A stretch of 64,000 bases of DNA. Origin: Actinorhabdospora filicis (GTDB lineage Bacteria > Actinomycetota > Actinomycetes > Mycobacteriales > Micromonosporaceae). Every line of letters begins with the position of its first letter. The stretch's first letter is position 1. The DNA lies in contig NZ_BSTX01000002.1 of NCBI RefSeq assembly GCF_030269765.1, positions 434,001-498,000 of the forward strand, read 5' to 3'. Under the pieces are notes generated by a model that did no database searches, was not told where the DNA came from, and was given only the letters and a program-made list of their open reading frames with translations. This document shows positions 51,733-60,522 of the stretch, in pieces. Position numbers and translations under genes: made by a program.

Positions 51733-52464
51733 ATGGGACGGCGGACGGTGGTCTCCGGCGGCGGGACCGGCATCGGCGCGGCGATCGCGGAGGTCTTCGC
51801 GAAGGCCGGTGACGAGGTGCTCATCCTGGGCAGGCGCGCCGAGGTCCTGGAGGGCACCGCGAAACGCCTCAACGACGCCGGGGGCCACGTCACCTGGCAT
51901 GCCGCCGACCTCACCGACCCCGAGCAGGTCGCCGAGGCCGCCGAACTCGCCGGCGACACCGACGTCCTGGTCAACAACGCCGGCGGCAACCTCGCCGCCA
52001 CCCCGGCCGCGAGCCTCACCGAGACCCGCGACCAGTGGCTGACCAACCTCAGCGGCAACGTCCTGCCCGTCGTGCTGCCCACCCAGGCGCTGCTGCCGAG
52101 GCTCCGGCGGCCCGGCGGGCGCATCATCACGATCTCGTCGATCGCGGCGTTTCGGGGCGCGGCCTCCTACGGCGCGGCCAAGGCCGCGCTGCACCCCTGG
52201 TCCATCGAGCTCGCCGACCGGCTGGCGCCCGAGGGCGTCACGGTCAACGTGATCGCCCCCGGATTCGTCCCCGACACCGAGTTCTACCGCGAGCGCGGCA
52301 CCCCGGAGTTCTTCGCCGGGCGCGCCGCGGCCGTCCCCGCCGGCCGGGGCGGGACCCCGGCCGAGATCGCCGCGCTGGTCGCGCACCTGGCCTCGGCCGA
52401 GGCCGGTTTCCTGACCGGTCAGGTGATCGGGGTCAACGGCGGCGCGTGGCCGGGGACGAAGTAG
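51733..52464 (+). CDS. Short-chain dehydrogenase/reductase (SDR)
   Basis: The 243-residue product has the SDR motifs TVVSGGGTGIGAAIAEVFA (nucleotide loop), VLVNNAGGN, ITISSIAAFRG (Ser) and YGAAKAALHPW (Tyr-X3-Lys), with the terminal GVNGGAWPG. The start ATG at 51733 has AGAGGAAAG upstream. It is divergent from the aminotransferase and opposite in direction to the rest of the biosynthetic genes, and it converges with the lyase (11-bp gap). It may reduce a keto or imine intermediate, or oxidise an alcohol. Confidence 0.9.
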   Translation: MGRRTVVSGGGTGIGAAIAEVFAKAGDEVLILGRRAEVLEGTAKRLNDAGGHVTWHAADLTDPEQVAEAAELAGDTDVLVNNAGGNLAATPAASLTETRDQWLTNLSGNVLPVVLPTQALLPRLRRPGGRIITISSIAAFRGAASYGAAKAALHPWSIELADRLAPEGVTVNVIAPGFVPDTEFYRERGTPEFFAGRAAAVPAGRGGTPAEIAALVAHLASAEAGFLTGQVIGVNGGAWPGTK

Positions 52465-52475
52465 CCGGGCTCCGG

Positions 52476-53879
52476 TCACGGGCCACCCGCCGGGATGGGC
52501 CGCTCGGCCAGCCACTTGCGGGCGGTCCGCACCGTGCGGTGGGTCAGCTCGACCGAGGCGCCCAGGTACCCGGAGGGCTCGAAGATCAGCTCGGTCTCCT
52601 CCTTGTCCAGCAGCGCCGACAGCTCGGCGTCGGCGTCGAGGAGCTCGCGCAGCGACACGTCACGGTCCTGGGCGTCCTGGGACAGCTCGTATACCCGCTC
52701 ATGGGCGGTCTGCTTGCCCAGATGGCGGCCGAGGGCGAGCATGAGCCGCTCGGAGGCGACCTGGTCGGCGACCCGGCGCACGTTCTGGCGGCACCGGTCG
52801 TCGTGGACGGTCAGCCCGTCGAGGACCTCGGTGATGATCGCCATCGCCGACAGCGCGTAGTGCGACACGTCCGGCACGCACGCCCACTCGATGCGCAGGG
52901 ACCGCGAGTCGCGCTCATGGTCGCCGACCATCCCGGTCAGCGCCAGCCCCGCCTGGGCAGCGGCGAGGCGCGCCATGACCACGACCTGCTCACAGCGCTC
53001 GGGGTTGCGCTTGTGCGGCATGGTCGAGGACCCGACCTTCCCGTGGTACCAGGCCTCGGAGACCTCGGCGAACTCCGGGCGCGACAGGACCCGCACCTCC
53101 TCGGCGATGCGCGCGGCGGTACCGGCCAGCATGGCCATGGTCGCGGTGAACTCCGCGACCCGGTCGCGGGCCACGTGCCAGCCCAGGGCCGGGACGCCCA
53201 GGCCGAGGCGGTGGGAGAACCGGTCGAGCAGTTCCAGGCCCTGGGACCCGAAACCGGCCATCGTCCCCGCACCTCCGGCCAGCTGCGCCACCACGACCCG
53301 GGGCCGCAGTTCTGCCAGCCGCTCGGTGTGGCGCAGCAGCTCGTCGAGCCACCCGGCGGGCTTGAGCCCGAAGCCGATGGGCAGCGCCGGCTGCGCGTGG
53401 GTGCGGCCCAGCGCGATGGTCCCGGCGTGGTCCTCGGCGAGGGTGCTGATGCGCAGGATCGCCCGGCGCACCAGGACGTCCATCTCGTCGAGGACGTCGC
53501 GGATCTCCAGGGCCTGCCCGGTGTCCTGGATGTCCTGGGTGGTCGCGCCCAGGTGCACGAACTCGCCGGTCCCGTCGGGGCATGCGGCCTGGAAGACCCG
53601 CAGGAGCCCGACCAGGGAGTGCCCGGAGGTGTTGATGCCGTCGCGGACGGCGTCGAGGTCGAGCAGCTCGATGTGGGCCGAGGCGGTGATGCCCTCGGCG
53701 GCGGCCTCGGGGATCATGCCCAGCTCGGCCTGTGCCGTGGCCAGCGCGGCCTCGATGTCCAGCCACCGCTGGTGGCGGCAGACGTCGCAGAAGATCTCCC
53801 GGCTGGCGGGGGTGGCGTAGCGGTCGCCGTAGAACATCGAGTCGGTGATGTGGCCGCGCTCGTGCGCGCAGTCGCTCAT
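52476..53879 (-). CDS. Adenylosuccinate lyase/fumarase-superfamily lyase
   Basis: The 467-residue protein carries the superfamily signature GSSTMPHKRNP (about residues 278-289) and the upstream conserved regions TGEFVHLGATTQDIQDTGQAL and ALGRTHAQPALPIGFG. Members break or form C-N bonds by anti-elimination of fumarate or an unsaturated acid, using the Ser and His residues of these motifs. Its start overlaps the preceding gene as ATGA. In this operon it may release an amine from a succinyl intermediate, or eliminate ammonia from an aspartate derivative. The substrate is not inferable from sequence. Confidence 0.85.
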   Translation of the reverse strand: MSDCAHERGHITDSMFYGDRYATPASREIFCDVCRHQRWLDIEAALATAQAELGMIPEAAAEGITASAHIELLDLDAVRDGINTSGHSLVGLLRVFQAACPDGTGEFVHLGATTQDIQDTGQALEIRDVLDEMDVLVRRAILRISTLAEDHAGTIALGRTHAQPALPIGFGLKPAGWLDELLRHTERLAELRPRVVVAQLAGGAGTMAGFGSQGLELLDRFSHRLGLGVPALGWHVARDRVAEFTATMAMLAGTAARIAEEVRVLSRPEFAEVSEAWYHGKVGSSTMPHKRNPERCEQVVVMARLAAAQAGLALTGMVGDHERDSRSLRIEWACVPDVSHYALSAMAIITEVLDGLTVHDDRCRQNVRRVADQVASERLMLALGRHLGKQTAHERVYELSQDAQDRDVSLRELLDADAELSALLDKEETELIFEPSGYLGASVELTHRTVRTARKWLAERPIPAGGP

Positions 53880-55063
53880 GATCGGGTCCGCCTTCCGGGG
53901 CGTTCGGCCAGCGCGGCCTGGAGGTAGGGGCTGTCGCCGTAGGGGCGCTCGTCGCCGAGGACGGTGCGGGTGTCGACGCGCTCCAGCGCCTGGTCGCGCA
54001 CGGATGTGGAGTTCCTGCGGGCGCCGTCGACGAGGTCGGTGACCAGGGCGCGCGACATGCCGCCGAGGGTGTCGAGGACCTCGCGCGGGGAGGGTGTCTG
54101 GCGGGGCCCGAAGAGGGCCTCCATGGACGCCGATCCGCCGATGCCGCCGACGAAGTCGGGGATGACGAGGATGCCGCGCTCGAAGAGCAGCTTCTCCACC
54201 GTGGACGACAGGCCGCAGTTGGCGCCGACGACCACGACCGGCGCCTGGACCGCGGCGACCTGGTCCTCGCCGATGGCCTCCGATCCGGCCGCCAGCACCA
54301 GCAGGTCGCAGGGCAGCCCGAGCAGCCCCGCCGAGGGCAGGGCGCGCCGGTGCCCCATGGCCGGTACAGGGGTCTGGTAGGACGAGGCGAGCATGTCGGC
54401 CACGTCCAGGCCCGCCGGGTCGGCGGCGCACCCGTACTCGTCGGCGACGGCGGTGATGGTCGCGGCCGACTCCAGCAGCGAGCAGGCGGCGGCGCGGCCG
54501 AGGTTGCCGAAGCCCTGGAGGCCGATGGTCAGGCCGGTGCCGAGTCCGGCCCGCTCGGCGGCGGCCAGGGCGATCATGGCCAGGACGTGCCCGGCCCGGC
54601 GCTGCGCGAGGTCCATGCCGCCCAGCGGGCCGCGCAGGACGGCCATGCGCGCGGCGAAGGCGTCCTCGTCGAGGCCCTGGGCGGCGCGGATGGCGCTCTT
54701 GATGCCCGGGATGCCCTCGGCGCGCGCCAGGGTCTCCAGCTCGTCCCAGTGGGTGCCCATGTCGCAGCCCATGGACATGCGGTGCAGGAGCTCCTGCCGC
54801 AGGAAGGACAGGAAACGGCGGATGGCCTCGGGCTTGCCGCGCGAGCGCGGGTCGTAGGCGATGCCGCACTTGGCGCCGTCGACGTTGATGCCGAGCAGGC
54901 GCTGCTTGAGGGTCATCTTCGCGGCGAGGGCGCGCAGGGTGCCCTCGGTGAGTCCGGGCTGGACCCGGAAGCCGCCTGCGGCGATCCGGCAGGTGGTCTC
55001 GTCGTAGACGAGCCAGCCGGGGAAGCCCTCCAGCGGGTCGGTGTACGTGATGATCTGGCTCAT
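53876..55063 (-). CDS. Glu/Leu/Phe/Val dehydrogenase-fold enzyme
   Basis: The 395-residue product shows the amino-acid dehydrogenase motifs: VDGAKCGIAYDP with catalytic Lys65, GCDMGTHWDE with Asp101, and the dinucleotide loop GLQGFGNLGRAAACSLLE at about 181-198. The family interconverts amino acids and keto acids with NAD(P)H. It overlaps the CBS-like gene by 4 bp and the lyase by 4 bp. Amino-acid binding residues around the K site (CGIA, not GGI) differ from classical GDH, suggesting a non-glutamate substrate. Confidence 0.8.
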   Translation of the reverse strand: MSQIITYTDPLEGFPGWLVYDETTCRIAAGGFRVQPGLTEGTLRALAAKMTLKQRLLGINVDGAKCGIAYDPRSRGKPEAIRRFLSFLRQELLHRMSMGCDMGTHWDELETLARAEGIPGIKSAIRAAQGLDEDAFAARMAVLRGPLGGMDLAQRRAGHVLAMIALAAAERAGLGTGLTIGLQGFGNLGRAAACSLLESAATITAVADEYGCAADPAGLDVADMLASSYQTPVPAMGHRRALPSAGLLGLPCDLLVLAAGSEAIGEDQVAAVQAPVVVVGANCGLSSTVEKLLFERGILVIPDFVGGIGGSASMEALFGPRQTPSPREVLDTLGGMSRALVTDLVDGARRNSTSVRDQALERVDTRTVLGDERPYGDSPYLQAALAERPGRRTRS

Positions 55064-56451
55064 GTCTCCTCTTCGGGCGGGTGTGCCCGCGCGGCGTCGA
55101 CGCCGGCGAGGTGTGCGTTGACGTGGTGGCCGGTGAGCAGGCCGAGGACCTCCCCGGCGTCGAGGACCACCGCGACGCCGCCGTCGGCCATGGCGGCCGT
55201 CGCGGCATCGAGGGGCTGCCCGGCGCCGACCGTCGGCGGGGGAGGGTCGGCCACCTCGCCCACCGGGGTGCCGGGTCCGGCGCGGCCGGTGGCCAGCGCG
55301 GCGGCCAGGGACGCGGTCGAGACCACGCCCTGGAGTTCGGCGAGGCGGACGGGTGGGGGTGCGGCCGTGACCGGGAGGTGGGCTCGTCCGGTCTCGGCGA
55401 GCAGCGCGACGGCTCGCGCCACGGTGTCGGTCGGTGTCAGGGCGATCCAGGCCGGGTCGCCCAGGGCCCCGGCGGCGGTGGCGCGCCCGGCCTCGGGTGG
55501 GGTGAGCCCGAAGCGGCCGAGCCACTCGTCGTCGAAGATCTTGGACAGGTAGCCGCGCCCGGAGTCGGGCAGCAGCACCACGATCAGGTCCGCTGGACCC
55601 GCGTTCTTGGCGACGGACAGGGCGGCGGCGACGGCCATGCCGCTGGAACCGCCGACGAGCAGGCCCTCCTCGCGGGCCAGCCGCCGGGTGGTCTCGATGG
55701 AGTCGCGGTCGTGGACGGCGAGGATCTCATCCGGGACCGCCGGGTCGAAGGACGCGGGGATGCCCGGCTGGCCCACCCCCTCCAGCAGGTAGGGACGCCC
55801 GGTCCCGCCGGAGTAGACCGACCCGTCGGGGTCGGCGCCGATGATCCGCACGCGCCCGCCGGAGACCTCCTTGAGGTAGCGCCCGGCGCCGCTGATCGTC
55901 CCGCCGGTGCCCACCGAGGTCACGAAGTGGGTGATGCGGCCCTCGGTCTGCGCCCAGATCTCCGGGCCCGTGGAGTGGTAGTGGGACTCGCGGTTGGCCG
56001 GGGTGGCGTACTGGTCGAGCTTGACCGCGCCGGGGATCTCCCGCGCCAGGCGCGTGGAGACCGTCCGGTAGGAGTCGGGGTGATCGGGTGGGACGGCCGC
56101 CGGGCAGACCACGACCTCGGCGCCGTGTGCGCGCAGCACATTGCGCTTCTCCACCGAGACCTTGTCGGGGCACGTGAAGACGCACCGGTAGCCCCTGAGG
56201 GCGGCCACGATCGCCAGGCCCACCCCGGTGTTGCCCGAGGTCGGCTCGACGATCGTCCCGCCGGGCAGCAGCCGCCCGTCGCGTTCGGCGGCCTCGATCA
56301 TGCGCAGCGCGATGCGGTCCTTGACCGACCCGCCGGGATTGAGGTGCTCCAGCTTGGCCAGCACGGTCGCCGAGATCCCCTCGGTGATCCGCGACAGCCG
56401 CAGCAGGGGCGTGTCCCCGATCAGGTCGGTCAGCGACTCGTACCAGCTCAT
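55060..56451 (-). CDS. Cystathionine beta-synthase-like PLP enzyme with C-terminal CBS-domain pair
   Basis: The 463-residue protein has the fold-type II PLP enzyme layout: NPGGSVKDRIALR with PLP-binding Lys44, PTSGNTGVG (70-78), and TSVGTGGTISGAGRYLKE. The last 125 residues form a CBS-domain pair (ATAALLGDPAWIALTPTDT, VVSTASLAAALA, AVVLDAGEVLGLLTGHHV). Enzymes of this fold condense a serine derivative with a nucleophile (cysteine, homocysteine, glutamate), as in the first step of 2,3-diaminopropionate synthesis. Regulatory CBS domains are unusual in a cluster enzyme. It overlaps both neighbours by 4 bp. Confidence 0.85.
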   Translation of the reverse strand: MSWYESLTDLIGDTPLLRLSRITEGISATVLAKLEHLNPGGSVKDRIALRMIEAAERDGRLLPGGTIVEPTSGNTGVGLAIVAALRGYRCVFTCPDKVSVEKRNVLRAHGAEVVVCPAAVPPDHPDSYRTVSTRLAREIPGAVKLDQYATPANRESHYHSTGPEIWAQTEGRITHFVTSVGTGGTISGAGRYLKEVSGGRVRIIGADPDGSVYSGGTGRPYLLEGVGQPGIPASFDPAVPDEILAVHDRDSIETTRRLAREEGLLVGGSSGMAVAAALSVAKNAGPADLIVVLLPDSGRGYLSKIFDDEWLGRFGLTPPEAGRATAAGALGDPAWIALTPTDTVARAVALLAETGRAHLPVTAAPPPVRLAELQGVVSTASLAAALATGRAGPGTPVGEVADPPPPTVGAGQPLDAATAAMADGGVAVVLDAGEVLGLLTGHHVNAHLAGVDAARAHPPEEET

Positions 56452-58115
56452 GCCGTCGCCTCCGGGAGAACGCGGTGGGCGGAGATGTGGCGCAGGCTGG
56501 TGCGCACGTGGACGACGACCGGCCCGCCGTCCTCAAGGGCCTTGGCCAGCGCGGGGGCGATACCCGCGTCGGTGTCCACGCTCAAACCGGTGGCGCCGTA
56601 GGCCTCGGCCAGGCGCGCGAAGTCGGGATTGGTCAGCGACGTGGCCACCGTGCGCCCGGGGAACCGGTTCTCCTGGTGCAGCCGGATGGTGCCGTAGGAC
56701 CCGTTGTCGGCCACGACGACCACCAGCGGCGCGTGCCGCTCGACGGCCGTGGCCAGCTCGCCGCCGTTCATGACGAACCCGCCGTCGCCGACGAAGGCGA
56801 CCGCCGGTCGCCCCAGCCGCAGCGCCGCCGCCAGCGCCGAGGGGACCCCGAAGCCCATGGCACTGCTGGAGATCCCCAGCAGCCTCCCCGCGCCCGCCAG
56901 CCGCAGGTACCGGTAGACCCAGCTGGTGAAGGCGCCGGAGTCGACGGTGACGACCACGTCGCCGCCGGTCAGCCGGTCCAGAGCCGCCACGACCCCGCCG
57001 AAGACGACACCGTCGGAGGCCGTCACCGGCGTCCAGACCGCCTTGGCGGCCTCGATGCCGTGCAGCCGCTCCACCCACGCCACCCGCGACTCCGGGACGG
57101 CCGCGGGCGCCTGCGCCAGGGCCGCCAGGAACTCCGCCGGGTCGCAGGCCAGCCCGATCGCGGGCCGGTGGACACGGCCCAGCCGCACCGGGTCGGGATA
57201 GACGTGGACGAGGTTCTGCGCCGGGGTGGGGAAGGCGTGCCCGAGGGTGGTCACGTCGTCCAGGCGGCTGCCGACGGCCAGCACCAGGTCGGCCGACTCC
57301 AGCGCCGCCCGCTGCTCGCCCTTGGTGGAGTTGTGCACGTGCCCGGCGTAACGCGCGTCCCGGTTCGGATAGAGGTCCTGGCGCTTGTTGCCGCAGACCA
57401 CCGGCAGCCCGTGGACGGCGGCGGTCTCGGCCAGCAGCGCCCGCCCGCGCCCGGTGTCCAGCAGCCCACCGGCCAGCAGCAACGGACGCCGCGCGGCGGC
57501 CAGCATCCCGCTCACCTCGGCCATCGCATCAGCGTGTGGTGGGACGGGGTGACGCGGCCACGGCCCGGCCTCACGAGGCATCGCGGGGGCGTCGAAGACG
57601 TCCTCGGGGACCTCCAGTACCACCGGCCCGGGCGTGCCCGCCACCGCGGTGCGCAGCGCGCGGGCGATCAGCTCGGCGGTGTTGGCCGGGTCGTAGAGCC
57701 GCACGACCTCCTTGGCCAGGGTGGCGAAGGTGGTGACGCAGTCGATCTCCTGGAAGACCTCCCGGCCCAGCTCACGCGACTCCACCTGCCCGACGATGAG
57801 CAGCAGCGGGACGGCGTCCTGCAACGCGGCGTGCACGGCGATGGCGGCGTTCGTCGCGCCCGGCCCGCGGTTGACCAGGCACACCCCCGGCACCCCGGTC
57901 AGCTTCGCGTCGGCCACGGCCGCGAAACCCGCCGAGCCCTCATGGCGGCAGGTCACCACGTCCACATCGGCGGCGTCGTACAACGCGTCCAGGACGGGCA
58001 GGTAGCTCTCACCGGCCACGCAGAAGACGCGGGAGACCCCGTGGGCGCGCAGGGCGCCCACGAGGACCGACGCGACCGTGCCGGGTGCGGCGATGTCGGC
58101 GGGGGATCCGGTCAC
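56448..58115 (-). CDS. Acetolactate-synthase-like thiamine diphosphate enzyme
   Basis: The 555-residue protein has the three-domain TPP enzyme order: VSRVFCVAGESYLPVLDAL with the catalytic Glu in CRHEGSAGFAAVADA, a middle domain (PLLLAGGLLDTGRGRALL), and the cofactor loop GDGGFVMNGGELATAVER followed by NGSYGTI. It starts with GTG and overlaps both neighbours (GTGA and ATGA). Family members decarboxylate 2-keto acids and ligate the acyl anion. In this operon it may make a branched keto acid or an acyloin-type precursor. Confidence 0.85.
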   Translation of the reverse strand: MTGSPADIAAPGTVASVLVGALRAHGVSRVFCVAGESYLPVLDALYDAADVDVVTCRHEGSAGFAAVADAKLTGVPGVCLVNRGPGATNAAIAVHAALQDAVPLLLIVGQVESRELGREVFQEIDCVTTFATLAKEVVRLYDPANTAELIARALRTAVAGTPGPVVLEVPEDVFDAPAMPREAGPWPRHPVPPHADAMAEVSGMLAAARRPLLLAGGLLDTGRGRALLAETAAVHGLPVVCGNKRQDLYPNRDARYAGHVHNSTKGEQRAALESADLVLAVGSRLDDVTTLGHAFPTPAQNLVHVYPDPVRLGRVHRPAIGLACDPAEFLAALAQAPAAVPESRVAWVERLHGIEAAKAVWTPVTASDGVVFGGVVAALDRLTGGDVVVTVDSGAFTSWVYRYLRLAGAGRLLGISSSAMGFGVPSALAAALRLGRPAVAFVGDGGFVMNGGELATAVERHAPLVVVVADNGSYGTIRLHQENRFPGRTVATSLTNPDFARLAEAYGATGLSVDTDAGIAPALAKALEDGGPVVVHVRTSLRHISAHRVLPEATA

Positions 58116-59341
58116 GTCCCCTGCACCTCGGCGGGGTGGACGACCGCGGCGTCGTTGAAGCTCTGCCCGACCTCCTGGTACTGCATCAGCACCAGCTCCG
58201 GCGAGCTGTGGTGGTCGGCGGGGTCGAAGCGGACCGGGCCGCGCCAGGTGTCGAACGCGTGCGTCTCCAGCGACTCGATCAGCGCCTTGCGGATGCCGCT
58301 GATCTCACTGGGCAGCTCGCCCTTCTCGGCGGCGGCGTTGAGGGCGGCGCCGATGATGGTGACGTCGGTGAACGCGCTGAGCGAGGTGTCGGGCGGGGCC
58401 ATCCCGAAGCGCTCGGTGAAGCGCTCGGTGAACCAGCGCCCGATGCCGGTCATCCCCGGCCACGCCGGGCGGAACCGGCTGGCCGGCCACACCACGCCGT
58501 TACCGGCGTCCCCGGCGTAGTTCCAGTAGTCGGCCGAGCGCATCGGGAACCCGAAGGTCACCATCATCGGCACCGCCGGCAGCAGCCCGACCTCGGTGGC
58601 CTGCTGGGTGATGCGGTAGGCGTTGCCCGGCGGCTTGCCGTCGGCGGCGACGTTGACGCCGTCGTTGACGAAGAAGTCGGGCTGCCAGGCGGCGATGCGC
58701 TCCAGGTCGGCGCGCCAGTCCAGGACCTCCTGCTGGGCGAAGTCGATGCGCAGGAACTCCATCCCGTGGTGCTCGGTGCCGTAGGCGACGACCGCGTCGG
58801 CCATCTCCTGCCCGAAGACGGTGTCGGCGGCCAGCACCGCCACGCGCTTGGCTCCCTGGGCGGCCATGTAGTCGACCATCAGCGGGGTCCGGTCGGCGCA
58901 GGAGAAGTAGGTGCGGAAGATGCTCTTGCGGCCGTGGGTGATGGTGCTGTGCCCGTTCTCCACGAACATCGGCAGCCCGAAGCGCTCGCAGACCTCCGCG
59001 GCCCACCCGGCGGTGCGCAGGTGCCACTGCCCGAGTACGGCGACGACCTCGTCGACCAGCGCCAGCTTCGCCGTCTCACCGGCCGCCGAGGCACCGAAGC
59101 CGTCGGCGTCGGCGGTGGCCATGTCATTGCGGGCCACCAGCTCCACCCCGCGGCCCAGGACGCCGCCGTGCTCGGCGAGGTACTCCACGCCCAGCCGCGC
59201 CCCTCGCGTCACGAGCACCCCGGCCATGTCGTCGCCGGGCGGGGTCATCGGGGTGAGGATGCCGATGCGGACCGGGTTCTCCCCGGCCGGCGCGTTGGCC
59301 GCCTCAAGCTCGGCGGTGGCCAGTTCGAGTGGCGTCGTCAT
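58112..59341 (-). CDS. Periplasmic-binding-fold type I protein without signal peptide
   Basis: The 409-residue protein starts MTTPLELATAELEAANAPAG and then the fold NPVRIGILTPMTPPGDDMAG, LVARNDMATADADG, VAVLAADTVFGQEMADAVVAY and AFTDVTIIGAALNAA. This is the branched-chain amino acid binding (LivJ/TorT-like) fold. There is no lipobox or Sec/Tat signal, so it should stay in the cytosol. In a biosynthetic operon it could have become an enzyme or act as a chaperone or sensor. It overlaps the TPP gene (GTGA) and the sulfotransferase gene. Confidence 0.85.
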   Translation of the reverse strand: MTTPLELATAELEAANAPAGENPVRIGILTPMTPPGDDMAGVLVTRGARLGVEYLAEHGGVLGRGVELVARNDMATADADGFGASAAGETAKLALVDEVVAVLGQWHLRTAGWAAEVCERFGLPMFVENGHSTITHGRKSIFRTYFSCADRTPLMVDYMAAQGAKRVAVLAADTVFGQEMADAVVAYGTEHHGMEFLRIDFAQQEVLDWRADLERIAAWQPDFFVNDGVNVAADGKPPGNAYRITQQATEVGLLPAVPMMVTFGFPMRSADYWNYAGDAGNGVVWPASRFRPAWPGMTGIGRWFTERFTERFGMAPPDTSLSAFTDVTIIGAALNAAAEKGELPSEISGIRKALIESLETHAFDTWRGPVRFDPADHHSSPELVLMQYQEVGQSFNDAAVVHPAEVQGT

Positions 59342-60522
59342 GTCGACGGTCCTTTCGTGGGGGATGGGGTGCGGTGCAGACCGAAGGCCTCGCGGTAGGC
59401 CGCGAAACGCCGGTCGAGGGCGGGGACGTCGAGGCCGAACACGCCCGGGTGGTACTCGCGCGGGCCCGGCCGGGCGGGATCGGCGGCGAGGTAGGCGCGC
59501 ATGCCGGTGGCCGCCGCCGGGGTGAAGGCCGCCCCGGCGAACTCGCCCACGCGCCCGGCGGTGCCGACGGGATCGGTGACCAGGTCGGCGTAGGACACGT
59601 CCAGGACCGGCAGCCCGTGCAGGCTCTCCACTGGGCCGACGCCGTCGAGGGCGGTGGTGACGCGCTCGCTCCAGTAGTCGCCGATCTCGGCCGGGGACAC
59701 CTTCGTGGAGCGCGCGCCGCGCACCACGGCGGTGAGGTTGCACAGCGACGTCAGGCAGCGCACCGGGTCGCGGTGCAGGCGCACGATCCTGGCGTCGGGG
59801 TAGACCTTCGCGAGGGTCGGCAGGTGCCACAGGTGCGAGGGGCACTTGAGGACGACCGGCCCGGTGCGCGGGGAGGGCCGCCGCCACAGCAGGCAGCGCA
59901 GCTGATCGCGGTGGGCGCGATAGGCGCCGGTGAGGTCCTGGCGGGCCAGCCACCGTCCATAGTGGGGGACGCGGTAGCGCAGCGCGTAGATGTCGGCGTG
60001 CAGCGAGGCGCCGGTGAGCCGGTGGCACTCCTCGGGTTCGGTCGCCGAGAGGGGATGGATGGCGCGGAAGGCCGGTGCCGCCCGGTAGTACTCCTCGACG
60101 TAGGCGCGGGCGGTGGTGATCCGCGCGGGCCGGTCCCTGGGGTCGCCCGGCGACAGCAGCTCCCACAGCAGCGGGACGCGCAGCCCGGGATGGCGGGCCA
60201 GCAGCCGGTGCAGGAGGGTGCTCCCGGTGCGGAACAGGCCGGTGATGAAGACCGGGCCGCCCAGGTCCACCCGCGCGATCTCGGGTTTCTCCCGCAGCAG
60301 CCGCGATACCCGCAGCTGGGTGGCCAGGGCCGAGGCGATGGAGTTCTCGGCGACGCGCAGCCCGTCGGGCGACAGCCGCGCCTCGCGGTGCAGCGAGGTC
60401 AGCAGCACCGGCAGGGCGGGCATGGCGTAGTCCCAGAACGGGGTGCCGGAGCAGGCGTCGGCCTTGCGGAGGGCGTCGCGGCGCAGGCGCAGCTCGGCCG
60501 CGGTGATGTCAGCTGTTCGCAT
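59338..60522 (-). CDS. PAPS-dependent sulfotransferase
   Basis: The 394-residue product contains the 5'-phosphosulfate loop PVFITGLFRTGSTLLHRLLA (residues 90-109), a long alpha-helical insertion, and the 3'-phosphate motif RIVRLHRDPVRCLTSLCNL with Arg and Ser. This is the Sulfotransfer_3 style of bacterial enzyme. Its start overlaps the end of the glutamate mutase E gene by 14 bp. The product could be an O- or N-sulfated intermediate, or a sulfate leaving group for later cyclisation or elimination. The acceptor is unknown. Confidence 0.85.
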   Translation of the reverse strand: MRTADITAAELRLRRDALRKADACSGTPFWDYAMPALPVLLTSLHREARLSPDGLRVAENSIASALATQLRVSRLLREKPEIARVDLGGPVFITGLFRTGSTLLHRLLARHPGLRVPLLWELLSPGDPRDRPARITTARAYVEEYYRAAPAFRAIHPLSATEPEECHRLTGASLHADIYALRYRVPHYGRWLARQDLTGAYRAHRDQLRCLLWRRPSPRTGPVVLKCPSHLWHLPTLAKVYPDARIVRLHRDPVRCLTSLCNLTAVVRGARSTKVSPAEIGDYWSERVTTALDGVGPVESLHGLPVLDVSYADLVTDPVGTAGRVGEFAGAAFTPAAATGMRAYLAADPARPGPREYHPGVFGLDVPALDRRFAAYREAFGLHRTPSPTKGPST

